DNA from: Dryomyza anilis
Lineage: Eukaryota > Arthropoda > Insecta > Diptera > Dryomyzidae
Direction: 5' to 3'
Length of the DNA: 64,000 bases
Assembly (NCBI GenBank): GCA_951804985.1
Contig: OX638135.1
Span: 37,657,024 to 37,721,023, forward strand
In this document: one piece after another, positions 30,830 through 40,545 of the stretch
How the letters are laid out: each line of letters begins with the position of its first letter
How positions within the stretch are numbered: position 1 is the first letter of the stretch
The notes under the pieces: generated by a model
Seen by the model: the letters and a program-made list of their open reading frames with translations, nothing else
The model's database searches: none
Told to the model about the DNA's origin: nothing
Position numbers and translations under genes: made by a program

Positions 30830-33123
30830 TCTTTCTCCAATCTGGAGAATGCTGCGCTGACTGCTCGTGTGCTCCTGCCAATGATATCAATATCGTCGGC
30901 ATATGCGAGCAACATGACACTTTTGTTGAGGATAGTGCCGCTTTGACGGAGTTCGGCAGCTCGAACTATTTTCTCCATCAATAAGTTAAAAAAGTCGCAC
31001 GATAGGGAGTCACCCTGTCTGAAACCTCGTTCGGTATGAAATGGCTCGGAGAGGTCTTTTCCTATTCTCACTGAGCAACGTGTGTTGCTCAGGGTCATCC
31101 TGCAAAGCCTTATAAGTTTCGCAGGTATACCGAACTCAGACATTGCGGCATATAATCGTTCCCTTATCGGAGTGTCGAAGGCGGCTTTATAGTCGACTAA
31201 TAGGTGGTAGGTGTCGATCTGTTTTTCTAGGGTCTTTTCCTGGATTAGGCGCAATGTGAAAATCTGGTCTATGGTGGACTTACCAGGTCTGAAACCGCAC
31301 TGATAAGGTCCAATCAGTCTGTTGACGATGGGCTTCAGTCTTTCACATAGTACGCTCGATAGAACCTTGTATGCGATATTGAGTAGGCTGATCCCACGGT
31401 AGTTGGCGCAGATAGTGGGATCCCCTTTCTTAAGGATTGGGCAGAGTACACTGAGGTTCCAGTCACTTGGCATGCTTTCATCCGACCATATTCTGCTTAC
31501 GAGCTCGTGCATGCTCTCTATTTGCTCTTCGCCTCCGGTCTTAAACAATTCAGCAGGCAGGCCATCAGCACCTGCGGCTTTGTTGTTTTTCAGCCGAGCA
31601 ATGGCTGTTCTGACCTCGTCATGGTCGGGTGGCGGAATCTCAACGTCGTCATCAAGTACTGGGGTTGCCGGGTTTGCTTCTCTATCGGTGGAATTGAGGT
31701 CATCATCACCGGTCAGCAGTTTAGAGAAGTGATCCCTCCATATTTTCAGTGTGCTCTGGATATCTGTCACTAGATTTCCGTTCTCATCTTTACAGGAAGA
31801 GGCTCCGGATTTTGAACCTCCGGCTAGGCGTCTTATTTTCTCGAAGAATTTTCGAGCCTCATTCCTGTCCCCATGCATCTCAATTTCCTCACACTCACGT
31901 CTTTCTGCCTCGCTTTTTTTTCGCCTGAAAAGACGTCTCTCTTCTCTCCTCTTCTCTTTGTATCGCTCCTTCGCAGCTCGCGTAGCTACTGACTGCAGGG
32001 TGGATTTGTACGCAGCGTCTTTCTCTGCAGTGGCCGCGCGACACTCTTGGTCATACCACTGATTCCTCAGGGGGCGTTGGAATCCAAGCACCTCTTCGGC
32101 AGCCGTACGCATAGAGCAGGAGATATGATTCCACTGCGCGCTTATATCATCGAGAGGAGGAGTGCTTTGTCTAAGCAGGTGTGAGAGTCGAGTGGAAAAG
32201 GCTTGCGTTGTCTGTTGTGATTGCAGCTTTCCGACGTCTAGCTTTCTCTGCGTTTGGTTCCGTACGTTCTTCGCAGCGCTTAAGCGTGTGCGGACCTTGG
32301 CTGCTACAAGGTAATGATCCGAGTCCATATTGGCACCTCGGATAGTGCGTACGTCCATCACGCTTGAAGCGTGCCTTCCGTCAATCACAACGTGATCAAT
32401 TTGATTTCGAGTTTTTTGATCGGGCGACAACCATGTGGCCTTGTGGATATCGAAATGTTCGAATCTAGTGCTACTAACTACCATGTTTCGTGCTGCGGCG
32501 AAGTCGATTAGCCTCGTTCCGGAAGTGTTGGCACGGAGGCTAAATTTTCCGATTGTGGGACAATAGATGGCTTCTCTGCCCACCTTGGAGTTAAAATCGC
32601 CTAGCACGATTTTGATATCGTGGCGGGGGCAGCGCTCGTATGCGTTGTCTAGGCGCTCGTAGAAGCGCTCTTTTGTCTCGTCATCTTTCTCGTTCGTCGG
32701 AGCGTGTGCACAAATTAGGCTGATATTGAAATATTTAGCCTTGATGCGGATTGTTGCCAGCCTTTCGTCCACGGGCGTAAACCTAGAGACAAGATGGCGG
32801 AGTCTCTTGCCGACCACAAATCCACATCCAAATTCGTGTCTCTCCGCATGGCAGCTGTAGTAGATATCACAGGACGCTTGTTTCGAACAGCCCTCCTGGA
32901 TAGCGGTGATGTCAGCCTTATATTTTTCGAGGACATCTGCCAGCTGGATAGAGGCACCTTCCCTATAAAGGGTCCGGACATTCCAGGTGCACATCCGTAA
33001 ATCATGGTCCTTAAAACGTTTGCGTGGGTCGTCATCGTTGTAATCGGTCGTTATCCGAGGCTTCTTTTTTGTTTTCATTGGGCGCATAGGTTTTTTCCGT
33101 GGTGGGACCCAAACCCAACGCAC
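30826..33123 (-). CDS. RTE-like LINE ORF2: endonuclease and RT
   Basis: A 765-codon open frame whose first codon is GTG; a plausible ATG is a few codons in (MRPMKTKKK). The endonuclease has MCTWNVRTLYREG, ADITAIQEG (Glu), VLGDFNSKVGRE and MDSDHYLV (SDH). RT has LKNNKAAGADGLPAELFK, DWNLSVLCPILKKGDPT, YRGISLLNIAYKVLSSVL, FRPGKSTIDQIFTLR, VDYKAAFDTPIRERL (motif A Asp), RQGDSLSCDFFNLLME and LAYADDIDIIGRS (YADD). All catalytic residues are present. It is a retrotransposon polyprotein whose 3' end is frameshifted, so retrotransposition by this copy is unlikely. Confidence 0.85.
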   Translation of the reverse strand: MRWVWVPPRKKPMRPMKTKKKPRITTDYNDDDPRKRFKDHDLRMCTWNVRTLYREGASIQLADVLEKYKADITAIQEGCSKQASCDIYYSCHAERHEFGCGFVVGKRLRHLVSRFTPVDERLATIRIKAKYFNISLICAHAPTNEKDDETKERFYERLDNAYERCPRHDIKIVLGDFNSKVGREAIYCPTIGKFSLRANTSGTRLIDFAAARNMVVSSTRFEHFDIHKATWLSPDQKTRNQIDHVVIDGRHASSVMDVRTIRGANMDSDHYLVAAKVRTRLSAAKNVRNQTQRKLDVGKLQSQQTTQAFSTRLSHLLRQSTPPLDDISAQWNHISCSMRTAAEEVLGFQRPLRNQWYDQECRAATAEKDAAYKSTLQSVATRAAKERYKEKRREERRLFRRKKSEAERRECEEIEMHGDRNEARKFFEKIRRLAGGSKSGASSCKDENGNLVTDIQSTLKIWRDHFSKLLTGDDDLNSTDREANPATPVLDDDVEIPPPDHDEVRTAIARLKNNKAAGADGLPAELFKTGGEEQIESMHELVSRIWSDESMPSDWNLSVLCPILKKGDPTICANYRGISLLNIAYKVLSSVLCERLKPIVNRLIGPYQCGFRPGKSTIDQIFTLRLIQEKTLEKQIDTYHLLVDYKAAFDTPIRERLYAAMSEFGIPAKLIRLCRMTLSNTRCSVRIGKDLSEPFHTERGFRQGDSLSCDFFNLLMEKIVRAAELRQSGTILNKSVMLLAYADDIDIIGRSTRAVSAAFSRLEKD

Positions 33124-33400
33124 AAACCCTCACTCTGAGGGAGATGCTCGCCACTCACTTTAGCCGACTTCTACACCGGGTGGTGTAGAGCGCCGTTTCC
33201 AGGGACTTCCACGAGGAGGACTTCCACCGAAGTGGAGGTGTCACCATTTGACAATTTGTCAATTCTGGTGACCAGTGAGTTGACTTGAGACGACACCGAC
33301 AAGGATTGCGCTGGCTTCGCCATGTTGAAGCACTCAGACACGTTGCCTTGTGATAATCGCTCCCATAGTCCCCATAGACACACACGTGCCTTTTTTCCAA
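33124..33400 (-). other. RTE-like LINE 5' leader
   Basis: GC-richer sequence continuous with the LINE. It contains the inverted words acaccgggtggtgt at about 33172-33185. No conserved protein frame is present; the boundary at about 33400 is set by the drop in GC. Confidence 0.45.
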
Positions 33401-34451
33401 AATCGATTGATGTTTAGAGGTCGCGCACTTGGATTTTCTGTTTTTGGCGATCTGAAAAACGTAAGTTGGCTTCATGGGAAAAGTTGAATATCTCCCAAAG
33501 TTTAAGGAGTAAATTCACAAAATTTTGGGAAAAGTGCTCTAATATAATGTAGTTGCTAAACCTGTTGCTAAAATTTCTTAACATCGACTTACTAATACAC
33601 AAACTAATTTTAAATTCATGAATTAATATCAGTTAATAAAAAAAATTCCGTTAATCAGTTGGTATCCGCTACACCCAATAATTGTTTCTTAGATATCCAA
33701 TAAATATAATTTAACCGCGGCCCTAGGCAAAATATAGCGATAAATATTGTCCACATTCAGAAATTCGTATATAACGCAAGTTTTCAGAGATTCATTTAAT
33801 TATACCTTTAATATTTGGAGTAGGATGTCTTAAATTTTATATATCGTGCAAAGAATACGCCTGAAAATTTTCACAAAAAATTATAAAACACAAAATTGGT
33901 AAAGTTGTACCGAAGTTATGGATTATTTTTATACATTTTGATTTTAAATATAATTACTCAACAGAACAAAAATAAAATTCTATAATAGTGAAATGATTTA
34001 TTTTTTACGTATTTAACAAAATAATGTTATGGTAGGGAAACAACCGTGTCGATTATCCAATATACAATAACAAAACGAGAAATAAATCAAAACGGGAACT
34101 ATCAACAACGCATATTTTAAAACGTAGTAAATATGGAAAAAATTAATGTAATATATTAAAAACTAATAATATCAGCGTTACCAATAATCCGCGGTACCAA
34201 TAAAAATAATGTCCAACTTAAGATAGTAGTCGATTTTGACATAAATTGATATGGAAGAATTGTCAACTATTGTTTAAGCTGTACACTATTTTTTGATTAT
34301 TGGTAGCGCTGTATGAATCTGTTTGAAAAAATAACATGAAATCTGTTTAATTTATGTTTAAATTTACATGATATTCTTTCCGTGGTCAAAGCGGTTTAAA
34401 ATTAGAAATTTTCATAAATATGTTACGTAATAGGAAAAAACTGAGTATGCA

Positions 34452-35467
34452 CACACAGAGAACTGATTTGTTGTGGCAACCAACTAAATTGCCCTACCGA
34501 ATCATTCGATTGCGGTAACAACTGTTAAAGTAGTTGCAACAACCTCTTAATTCGTTTGTGCTAACCTTCTAACTGTTGAGAATGAGGTTGGGGCAAACTC
34601 CAAATCGGTGATCATGAGGTTGTGGATACCTCCTAATCGGTGAACATGAGGTTGTATTAACCACCAAATCGGTGATCATGAGGTTGCGACAACCTCCAAA
34701 TTGGTGAGCATGAGGTTGTCGCAACCTCCTAGTCGGTAAGCATGAGGTTTTCTAAACCTCCAATTGAAATGATATTATAACATAGTTATTTATGTATATA
34801 AAACTTATGTATTCAATTATGTATTATAATAGAGTAAAATTGTCGCGCACACAATATAGAAGTATATCTACTAATTCCTGCTCCCTGAAAAAAACTATGA
34901 AAAGATACATGTATCTGCATGCATTTATTTTTTATATCCTCATAACCAATAAATAATAAAACTATTTCTATTGGCACATATAGTTACATATTTTTTATTT
35001 ATGTTATGTATCACTAGCTAATGTGCAATTTGTATTAAAAAAATATATTATTTTATTAATATTTCTATATTTATTTCACAATGTAACTTAATTAATGAAT
35101 TTTCTATTGTTGTCGACATGTGAAAAATGTTGACGTTTATTTATTTCTGCATGTATCCATAATTGTTGGCAAGAAACTGGCAACCGAACTGCTGATAGAC
35201 ATGAGGTTGCCGTTTGTCATTTATTTTGTTGATACAACAACTTACTCAATCGCCGTAACAACTGCACGAATGTCAATTTTGGCAGAATGAAAAAAACAAT
35301 CATGAGGTTACGGCAACGGTAAGTGCAGTTGCGCGGACTAACATTTCGGTTGTAGAAAAAAAGGTACGTTCATTTAAATGACATGAGGTTACAACAAATG
35401 CATTTCGATTGCAACACTGAAACATTAGTTCAATTAACCTCATGCCAAAAGAGGATTTTTCTGTGTG
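34452..35467. mobile_element. CATGAGGTT hairpin-repeat element
   Basis: The ends are CACACAGAGAA and the inverted CACACAGAAAA. The interior has at least nine copies of (C)ATGAGGTT, six of them in a 32-base array at about 34580-34765, others at about 35203, 35301 and 35381, and one inverted at about 35437. The motif cggtaacaactg also recurs near both ends (about 34514 and 35253). There is no ORF. The TIR resembles that of the MITE at 12203 (CACCCAGAAAAAA). Confidence 0.5.
34575..34765. repeat. 32-base tandem array with internal hairpins
   Basis: Successive units share atcggtgatcatgaggttg followed by a variable loop and aacctcc, for example gaggttgcgacaacctcc and gaggttgtcgcaacctcc. Each unit can fold as GAGGTTG-loop-CAACCTC. 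Several units show paired changes on both arms (gaggtttt / aaacctcc). Confidence 0.75.
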
Positions 35468-35750
35468 CAGTCAAAATCAGCATATACGATTTATATTACA
35501 TTGAAGTTTGGAATATCTCCATACGAATATTTTTTATCGTTTCTTGAGTAAAGTGTTATTGAATTGAATAATCTAATTTGGGTAAAATATATTTTATTAA
35601 ATCAGTAATAAATAAAACATTTTACGATTGTACAATTATATATTTGATTTGTTGAGTACATATTTTTAAATTAAAAATGTATGAAAAAAAATCATTGGAG
35701 CAATATATTGGAGCACTTTTCCCGATGACTTTATTTTTTTGCATCACCCT

Positions 35751-35756
<6 letters not shown>

Positions 35757-35805
<49 letters not shown>

Positions 35806-35820
35806 TGAGGTTATATATAT

Positions 35821-35861
<41 letters not shown>
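35757..35861. repeat. (AT)n tract with an embedded CATGAGGTT
   Basis: A TA-dinucleotide run interrupted by atcatgaggttatat at about 35803-35817. It abuts the truncated start of BEL-B2. Confidence 0.85.
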
Positions 35862-35862
<1 letters not shown>

Positions 35863-35882
35863 CGACCCGACCCGACCCGACC
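35862..35882 (+). repeat. CGACC pentamer run
   Basis: About four copies of CGACC occupy the spot where BEL-A has tgaccctaccct. This suggests local slippage of a native GACCC word at the truncation point. Confidence 0.7.
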
Positions 35883-37266
35883 CTTAAAGAAAATTTATCA
35901 GAACTACAGTTAGCAGACTCTCAATTTTACATGATCAGACCCGTGGATATGATCATTGGATGCGATATCCAAAAATTATAAGAAAAGGCATTCAACATAA
36001 TGTGCTAGGAACCCTATTAGCACAGAAAACAGAATTTGGTTGGATTCTGTCAGGCCACATTTTCCAAACGTCAAGACCCTTTAATGTTGTATCTCATTAT
36101 AACAAAGTGACTCTAGATAATTTGTTGATGAAATTTTGGGAAATGGAAGAAATTCCGACAAATAAGCCGCTTTCTGATGAAGACAAGTTTTGTGAAATGA
36201 ATTTCCAAAGCACGACCCGTCGTGACCCATCAGGCCGATATATTGTGACCCTCCCATTTAAACCCGCAGAAAATAATATCGGAAATTCAAGACATTACTA
36301 TCGCCCAATTTTTGCGAAATGAAAAATCGCTTTAAAATAGACCCACTCTTAAAGCTGAATATGACCAAGTAATTCTAGAATATTTAGAACTTGGTCATAT
36401 GAAGAAAATCAGCTACTCACCATCTAAAAGCAGTGGCCCCTCTCATTATTACTTTCCACATCATGCTTTTATAAAACCCGATAGAGTGACGACCAAATTA
36501 AGAGTCGTGTTTAATGCCTCGAACTCAACGGCTAACGGAAAAAGTCTCAACGACATTTTATATACAGGACCCATACTGCAGCTCGACTTAGTCTGTCTAA
36601 TTTTAAAAAGGCGATCGGTTTGTGTTCAACGCTGATATACAAAAAATGTATCGTCAGATTCTCGTTGACACAAAACATCGACCCTACCAAAGAATAATCT
36701 TTAGAAAATCGCCCGATGACCCAATTGAAGACTATGAGCTGCAAACCGTTACCTTTGGTGTCAATTGCGCACCATATCTAGCAATTAGGACCCTGTACCA
36801 ATAGCCGATGATGTGCAAACAACTCACCCACGTGCATCTTACATACTTAAAAATAGTATGTATGTGGACGATGTTTTAGGCGGTGCACATGATGTGACAC
36901 AAGCTACGAAAGCTCGTGATGAACTCATAGACGCATTAGAGTCTGCAGGATTATCACTACGCATATGGACAGCGAATACTCAGCAAGTCTTGAATGATCT
37001 TCCAAAAGACCATCTTTTGGACATACCAACGCTAAGACCCTCGGCATTAGATGGAATGCCAAAAAAGACTCATTCTTTTTTATTGTCTCACCAATCGAGC
37101 AAAAACCTGGCTACACAAAACACGAAGTTTTATCAACTATCGCCAAATTATTTGACCCAGCGGGATGGCTTGCACCAGCAGTAGTCGCCGCAAAAATTAT
37201 AATGCAACAAGTGTGGCTCGATAAAACCGATTGGGATGATACTCTTAACTCTTTGACTATACACAA
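35883..37266 (+). pseudogene. BEL-B2 linker and reverse transcriptase
   Basis: TEFGWILSGHIFQTSRPFNV (linker), RRDPSGRYIVTLPFKPAENN, KLRVVFNASNSTANGKS, FNADIQKMYRQILV (motif A), VTFGVNCAPYLAIRTL and SMYVDDVLGGAHD (YVDD) appear in order. The frame changes several times, at about 36300, 36335, 36620, 36805, 37050 and 37266. FGVNCAP is intact here, showing what BEL-A lost. Confidence 0.88.
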
Positions 37267-38148
37267 ATGAAAGCATTTGTCGATGGCTACGCGGCTATCA
37301 ATAATATTGAAATTCAAAGATGGACTCAATACACAAAATATGCAACTGTGACATTTCACGAATTTTCTGATGCTTCAGAAAAAGCATACTCGGCTGCATT
37401 ATATATGCGCATAGCCCATGCAAATGGTGATGTAGCCACGACCCTTCAAGTTGCAAAAACTCGCGTAGCACCAGTAAAAACAGTATCCTTGCCACGACTA
37501 GAACTCTGTGGCGCTGTTTTACTGGCTAATCTCTTCGATGCCATTTTACCCCAAATTAATATGACCCAATTTAGAACCCATTTTTGGACGGACTCAACCA
37601 TAGTCCTGGCCTGGTTAAATAAACCACCCTGTTCTTGGGCTACCTTTGTGGCCAATCGTGTTGTTACCATCATGGAGAAGGTCGAGGTCAATAACTGGCA
37701 CCACGTAGACTCACATGAGAACCCGGCAGACGTTGCCAGTCGCGGTTGCTCCGCACTGGAATTAAAAGAATATCAATTTTGGTGGAATGGACCCACATGG
37801 CTTCAGGAAACCGAACAAAATTGGCATACGTCCAAAGACCCAATTGAAACGACCATAGACTTAAAACCCATTAAGTCATTTTCCATTACAACTCAATTAG
37901 ATTTATTGGAACGATTTTCATCGTTTCCAAGAGCGTTACGCGTTTTAGCATATGTATTTCGATTTTACAGAAATTCATCACCCTCCAGGCGACTTTTAAT
38001 GACATTCACGAGACAGGCTTATAATTTTAAGCCAACAAAAATTGTTTGCAGAGGAGTACTCGACACTTCCCTACAAAACTCAAATTTCATCAAAAAGCTC
38101 AATTTTGACCCTAAATTCCTTTCTAGACATGAGCAAATGGTCGCCTAG
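37267..38148 (+). pseudogene. BEL-B2 RNase H and linker
   Basis: FHEFSDASEKAYSAALYMR (Asp), PRLELCGAVLLANLFDAIL (Glu), THFWTDSTIVLAWL (Asp) and HENPADVASRGCSALE (final motif) are all in one 293-codon frame. LRVLAYVFRFYRNSS and FDPKFLSRHEQMVA follow, then a TAG. The one-base change that opens this frame (ACACAAATGAAAGC) and the terminal TAG are shared with BEL-B3. Confidence 0.88.
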
Positions 38149-38189
38149 TAAAATCGCCAACTTTAACATATAATGAACGACACCCAATT

Positions 38190-39300
38190 TTGTTACCTTA
38201 TCATAGTCGTTTTGCACAACTTCTGACCCACATGACCCATCTTGTGACCCTTCATGGTGGTAACCAGCTGGATTTGAGATTAATACGAGCAGAGTTTTGG
38301 ATTCCGAAACTCAAGACCATAATCAAAACCACGATACACAAATGCAAGGTATGCGTGTTGCATAAAAATAAGCAACAGACCCAAATAATGGCTGCATTGC
38401 CACCTGAACACACGACACTCACACGTCCATTTACCAACACAGGAATTGATTTCGCAGGACCCATCGAAGTCAAAAACTACACCGGACGTGCATGTTTATT
38501 AACCAAAGGCAATGTCTGCGTTTTTGTTTGCTTCGCAACGAAGGCCGTACATCTCGAACCAGTGAGTGGTCTTTCGACCTAAGCGTTCCTAGCGGTATTT
38601 TCTAGATTTTTTTCGAGGCGCGGATGCCCTGCCGCCCTTTATTCAGGTAATGGGACAAACTTCGTAGGAGCCGCACAAATGCTGAAGAAGGATCGGCAAG
38701 AATTTTTGAAGACACTCCAAACCCAAATTGTTACCAACTACAGTCATCAAGATATTGTGTGGCATTTTATTCCCCCAGGAGCTACGCACATGGGTGGACT
38801 ATGGGAAGCCGGAGTAAAAAGTTTCAAGACCCATGTTAAGAAGGTATCTCCAAATCAACGATTTACATTTGAGGAAATTTCGACCCTACTCGCCAATATT
38901 GAAGGTTGCCTAAACTCACGACCCTTGAGTCCTTCAAGCGAAAATCCAAATGATTTGAACCCATTAACCCCTGGACATTTTTTAATAGGCAGTCCATTAT
39001 TGACAGCAGAGCCTGATTTAAATGACTCCTCGTTGAGCACCATAAACCGATGGCAAAAACTCAGTATTCTGCATCATCATTTTTGTCGTCGATGGAAAGA
39101 TGAGTATCTCTAGGAACTCCACAAACGATACAAATGAAAGTACCCGCAGAGAAATGTAGAAGTCGATGATCTCGTGGTCATTCGAAACGAAAATTTTCCC
39201 CCGCACGAATGGAGCTTAGGTCGAGTCATGAAAGTGTTTTCAGGCTCTGACGCTAGGACTGCGTAGCAGAAATTCGAACGGCTAAGGGAACTACTACAAG
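38190..39300 (+). pseudogene. BEL-B2 integrase and DUF5641-like tail
   Basis: TLHGGNQLDLRLIRAEFW and HKCKVCVLHKNK (zinc domain), NTGIDFAGP (Asp), then a stop after LST at 38580. In the next part LYSGNGTNFVGAAQ has Gly in place of the second catalytic Asp, followed by MGGLWEAGVKSFKTH (Glu). CLNSRPLSPSS and LTPGHFLIGSPLL are conserved. The tail has RYKxKYPQRNVEVDDLVVIR and WSLGRVMKV, broken by two stops. The stop at 38580, the Asp loss and the tail stop are all present in BEL-B3. Confidence 0.87.
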
Positions 39301-39380
39301 ACCCATTGCAAAAGTAGTAGTTCTGCCGTCAACCCAATAAACATACCCTAACCCAGCCATAGTAAGCCCAATTGTATTTT

Positions 39381-39398
39381 TACCCTCTTTATTTACAG
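39381..39398 (+). promoter_or_regulatory. Candidate 3' splice site before ORF3 of BEL-B2
   Basis: taccctctttatttacag ends in AG at 39397-39398, five bases upstream of the ATG at 39404. The same layout is seen in BEL-A2, and the identical sequence is in BEL-B3. Confidence 0.6.
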
Positions 39399-39403
39399 TT
39401 ACC

Positions 39404-40397
39404 ATGACACCAAACACCAACTTCAGCGCCAAAAGGAAAGCCGGAGATAAACACGGCGAGAAAAGGGCTGACGAAAGACGCAACAACGTCAAGCGCAACC
39501 ACCACGTCAAGCGCAACAACAACGTAAGGTCCAACACCGTCAGACGCAAAACGACCGCCAGGCGTACCAATGAAACCAGCAGTCGCTCGAGTGACAACAA
39601 GGAGCATCGCAACAACAATAATCGCGATGACAACAGACCCGGCATTTGTACCGTCATGTAGCCTGCGGGATCTGCAAAAAGGATCACAGGCTACTGACAT
39701 GCTCGAAAATCGTCAATATGAATCTGACTGAAAAGTATGGCACTGTGGTCAGACTTAGATATTGTACGAACTGTCTGGCTCGATCACATCGCTCAACCCA
39801 ATGCACCAGCCATCAAAAATGCGCAGTATGTCATGCAAAACATCAAACGACTTTGCATGTGGCCATCCACGGTTACGACAAGCAGATCATGCCGTGGATG
39901 TTTCGAGCCGCCGCACACCAATAGCGGCCACTTTTTTGTTATCAAAACAGACCCTTATCCCCACTACCACGGTAAAAATTTACCAAGGAGGTGACTGGTA
40001 TTTCGTACGGGCTTTAATCAACCCTACGAAATCGATGACCACGATCTCGGCGCAAATTATTAGCAAATTAAAAATTGAAAAATAAAATCTGAATAGTCAT
40101 CGCCTCTGCAAGTTGGTAGTGGGATCGAGATTTGACGACAAGTTTAAGGTGGAATTGCAAGCGCTCATATCAGATGAGTTGCCTCGTAGACCTCACAAGG
40201 AGGATGTATATGAAATCGGAAGTTAATTCGAGCACCTGTTCCTTGCTGACCCGAAATATACATCGTCGTCAAGTATATCAATAGAGCTGGGAGCGGATGT
40301 ATATTTTCGCATTATTAAAGCATTGAGCGAAACTGGACTCGCTGTGGCTCAGAGTACTGCGTTCGGTTGGATATTGTCTGGCCCATGTAGACTTTGA
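39404..40397 (+). pseudogene. BEL-B2 ORF3: knuckle/protease-like protein
   Basis: An ATG (ttaccATGA) opens MTPNTNFSAKRKAGDKHGEK, then an Arg/Asn-rich basic region of about 60 residues. Three Cys/His motifs follow across frameshifts: CGICKKDHRLLTC, YCTNCLARSHRSTQC and CAVCHAKHQTTLH. Next is a retropepsin-like segment, VKIYQGGDWYFVRALINPT, with Asn-Pro-Thr where the active protease has Asp-Ser-Gly. The end has LGADVYFRI, GLAVAQSTAFGWILSGP and a TGA at 40395-40397. The order copies the Gag-protease-linker part of the polyprotein, but the sequence is distinct from BEL-B3's own gag and protease. Function unknown. Confidence 0.75.
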
Positions 40398-40545
40398 GCC
40401 CATAGACTCACTCACCCACCCACAAACTTAACCCATTAAGTATCAAAAAAAAAAATAAATAAAATGAATTACAATGAAGTACCCAACATTTGATACATAC
40501 GTCTAATAATATTTAAGTTTTGCAGATACTGCAAGGCAGATATAT

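Larger units (their letters stand above)
30165..33400 (-). mobile_element. RTE/Bov-B-like LINE
   Basis: The minus strand encodes an APE-type endonuclease, RT and a carboxyl tail with a GHVxRM...RGRPxxRW layout, the pattern of RTE-type LINEs (annotated in hosts as craniofacial development protein 2-like). The untranslated 5' part extends to about 33400. Its 3' end is lost in the N gap. Damage is slight: one frameshift in the RT/tail junction and one near the carboxyl end. Confidence 0.8.
33527..35723. mobile_element. Candidate TIR element without transposase
   Basis: 33527-33549 begins GGGAAAAGTGCTCTAATATA. The reverse complement of 35700-35723 begins GGGAAAAGTGCTCCAATATA, so about 20 bases match with one mismatch. 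No convincing target duplication or coding sequence is seen. The CATGAGGTT repeat element (34452-35467) lies inside it, presumably as a nested insertion. Confidence 0.42.
35862..40545 (+). mobile_element. BEL-B2: BEL/Pao element, 5' truncated
   Basis: Homologous to BEL-A but clearly divergent. It starts inside the protease-RT linker, right after (AT)n and a CGACC pentamer run (35862-35882). It proceeds through RT, RNase H, integrase, a DUF5641-like tail and ORF3. The non-coding 3' part ends at gcaaggcagatatat, equivalent to the sequence just before the BEL-A2 3' LTR; no LTR remains. It is nearly identical, in opposite orientation, to 41860-46560 and shares its stops. Confidence 0.92.

Noticed and set aside
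34575..34765. CRISPR-like array of regularly spaced hairpin repeats
   Set aside because: The units are contiguous 32-base tandem repeats without unique spacers, in a eukaryotic transposon context with no cas genes.
39253..39687. Leu/Val/Arg-rich minus-strand ORFs (also 42255-42663 plus strand)
   Set aside because: They are the antisense of the basic, Asn/Arg-rich ORF3 amino end; the hydrophobic composition is a reverse-complement effect.
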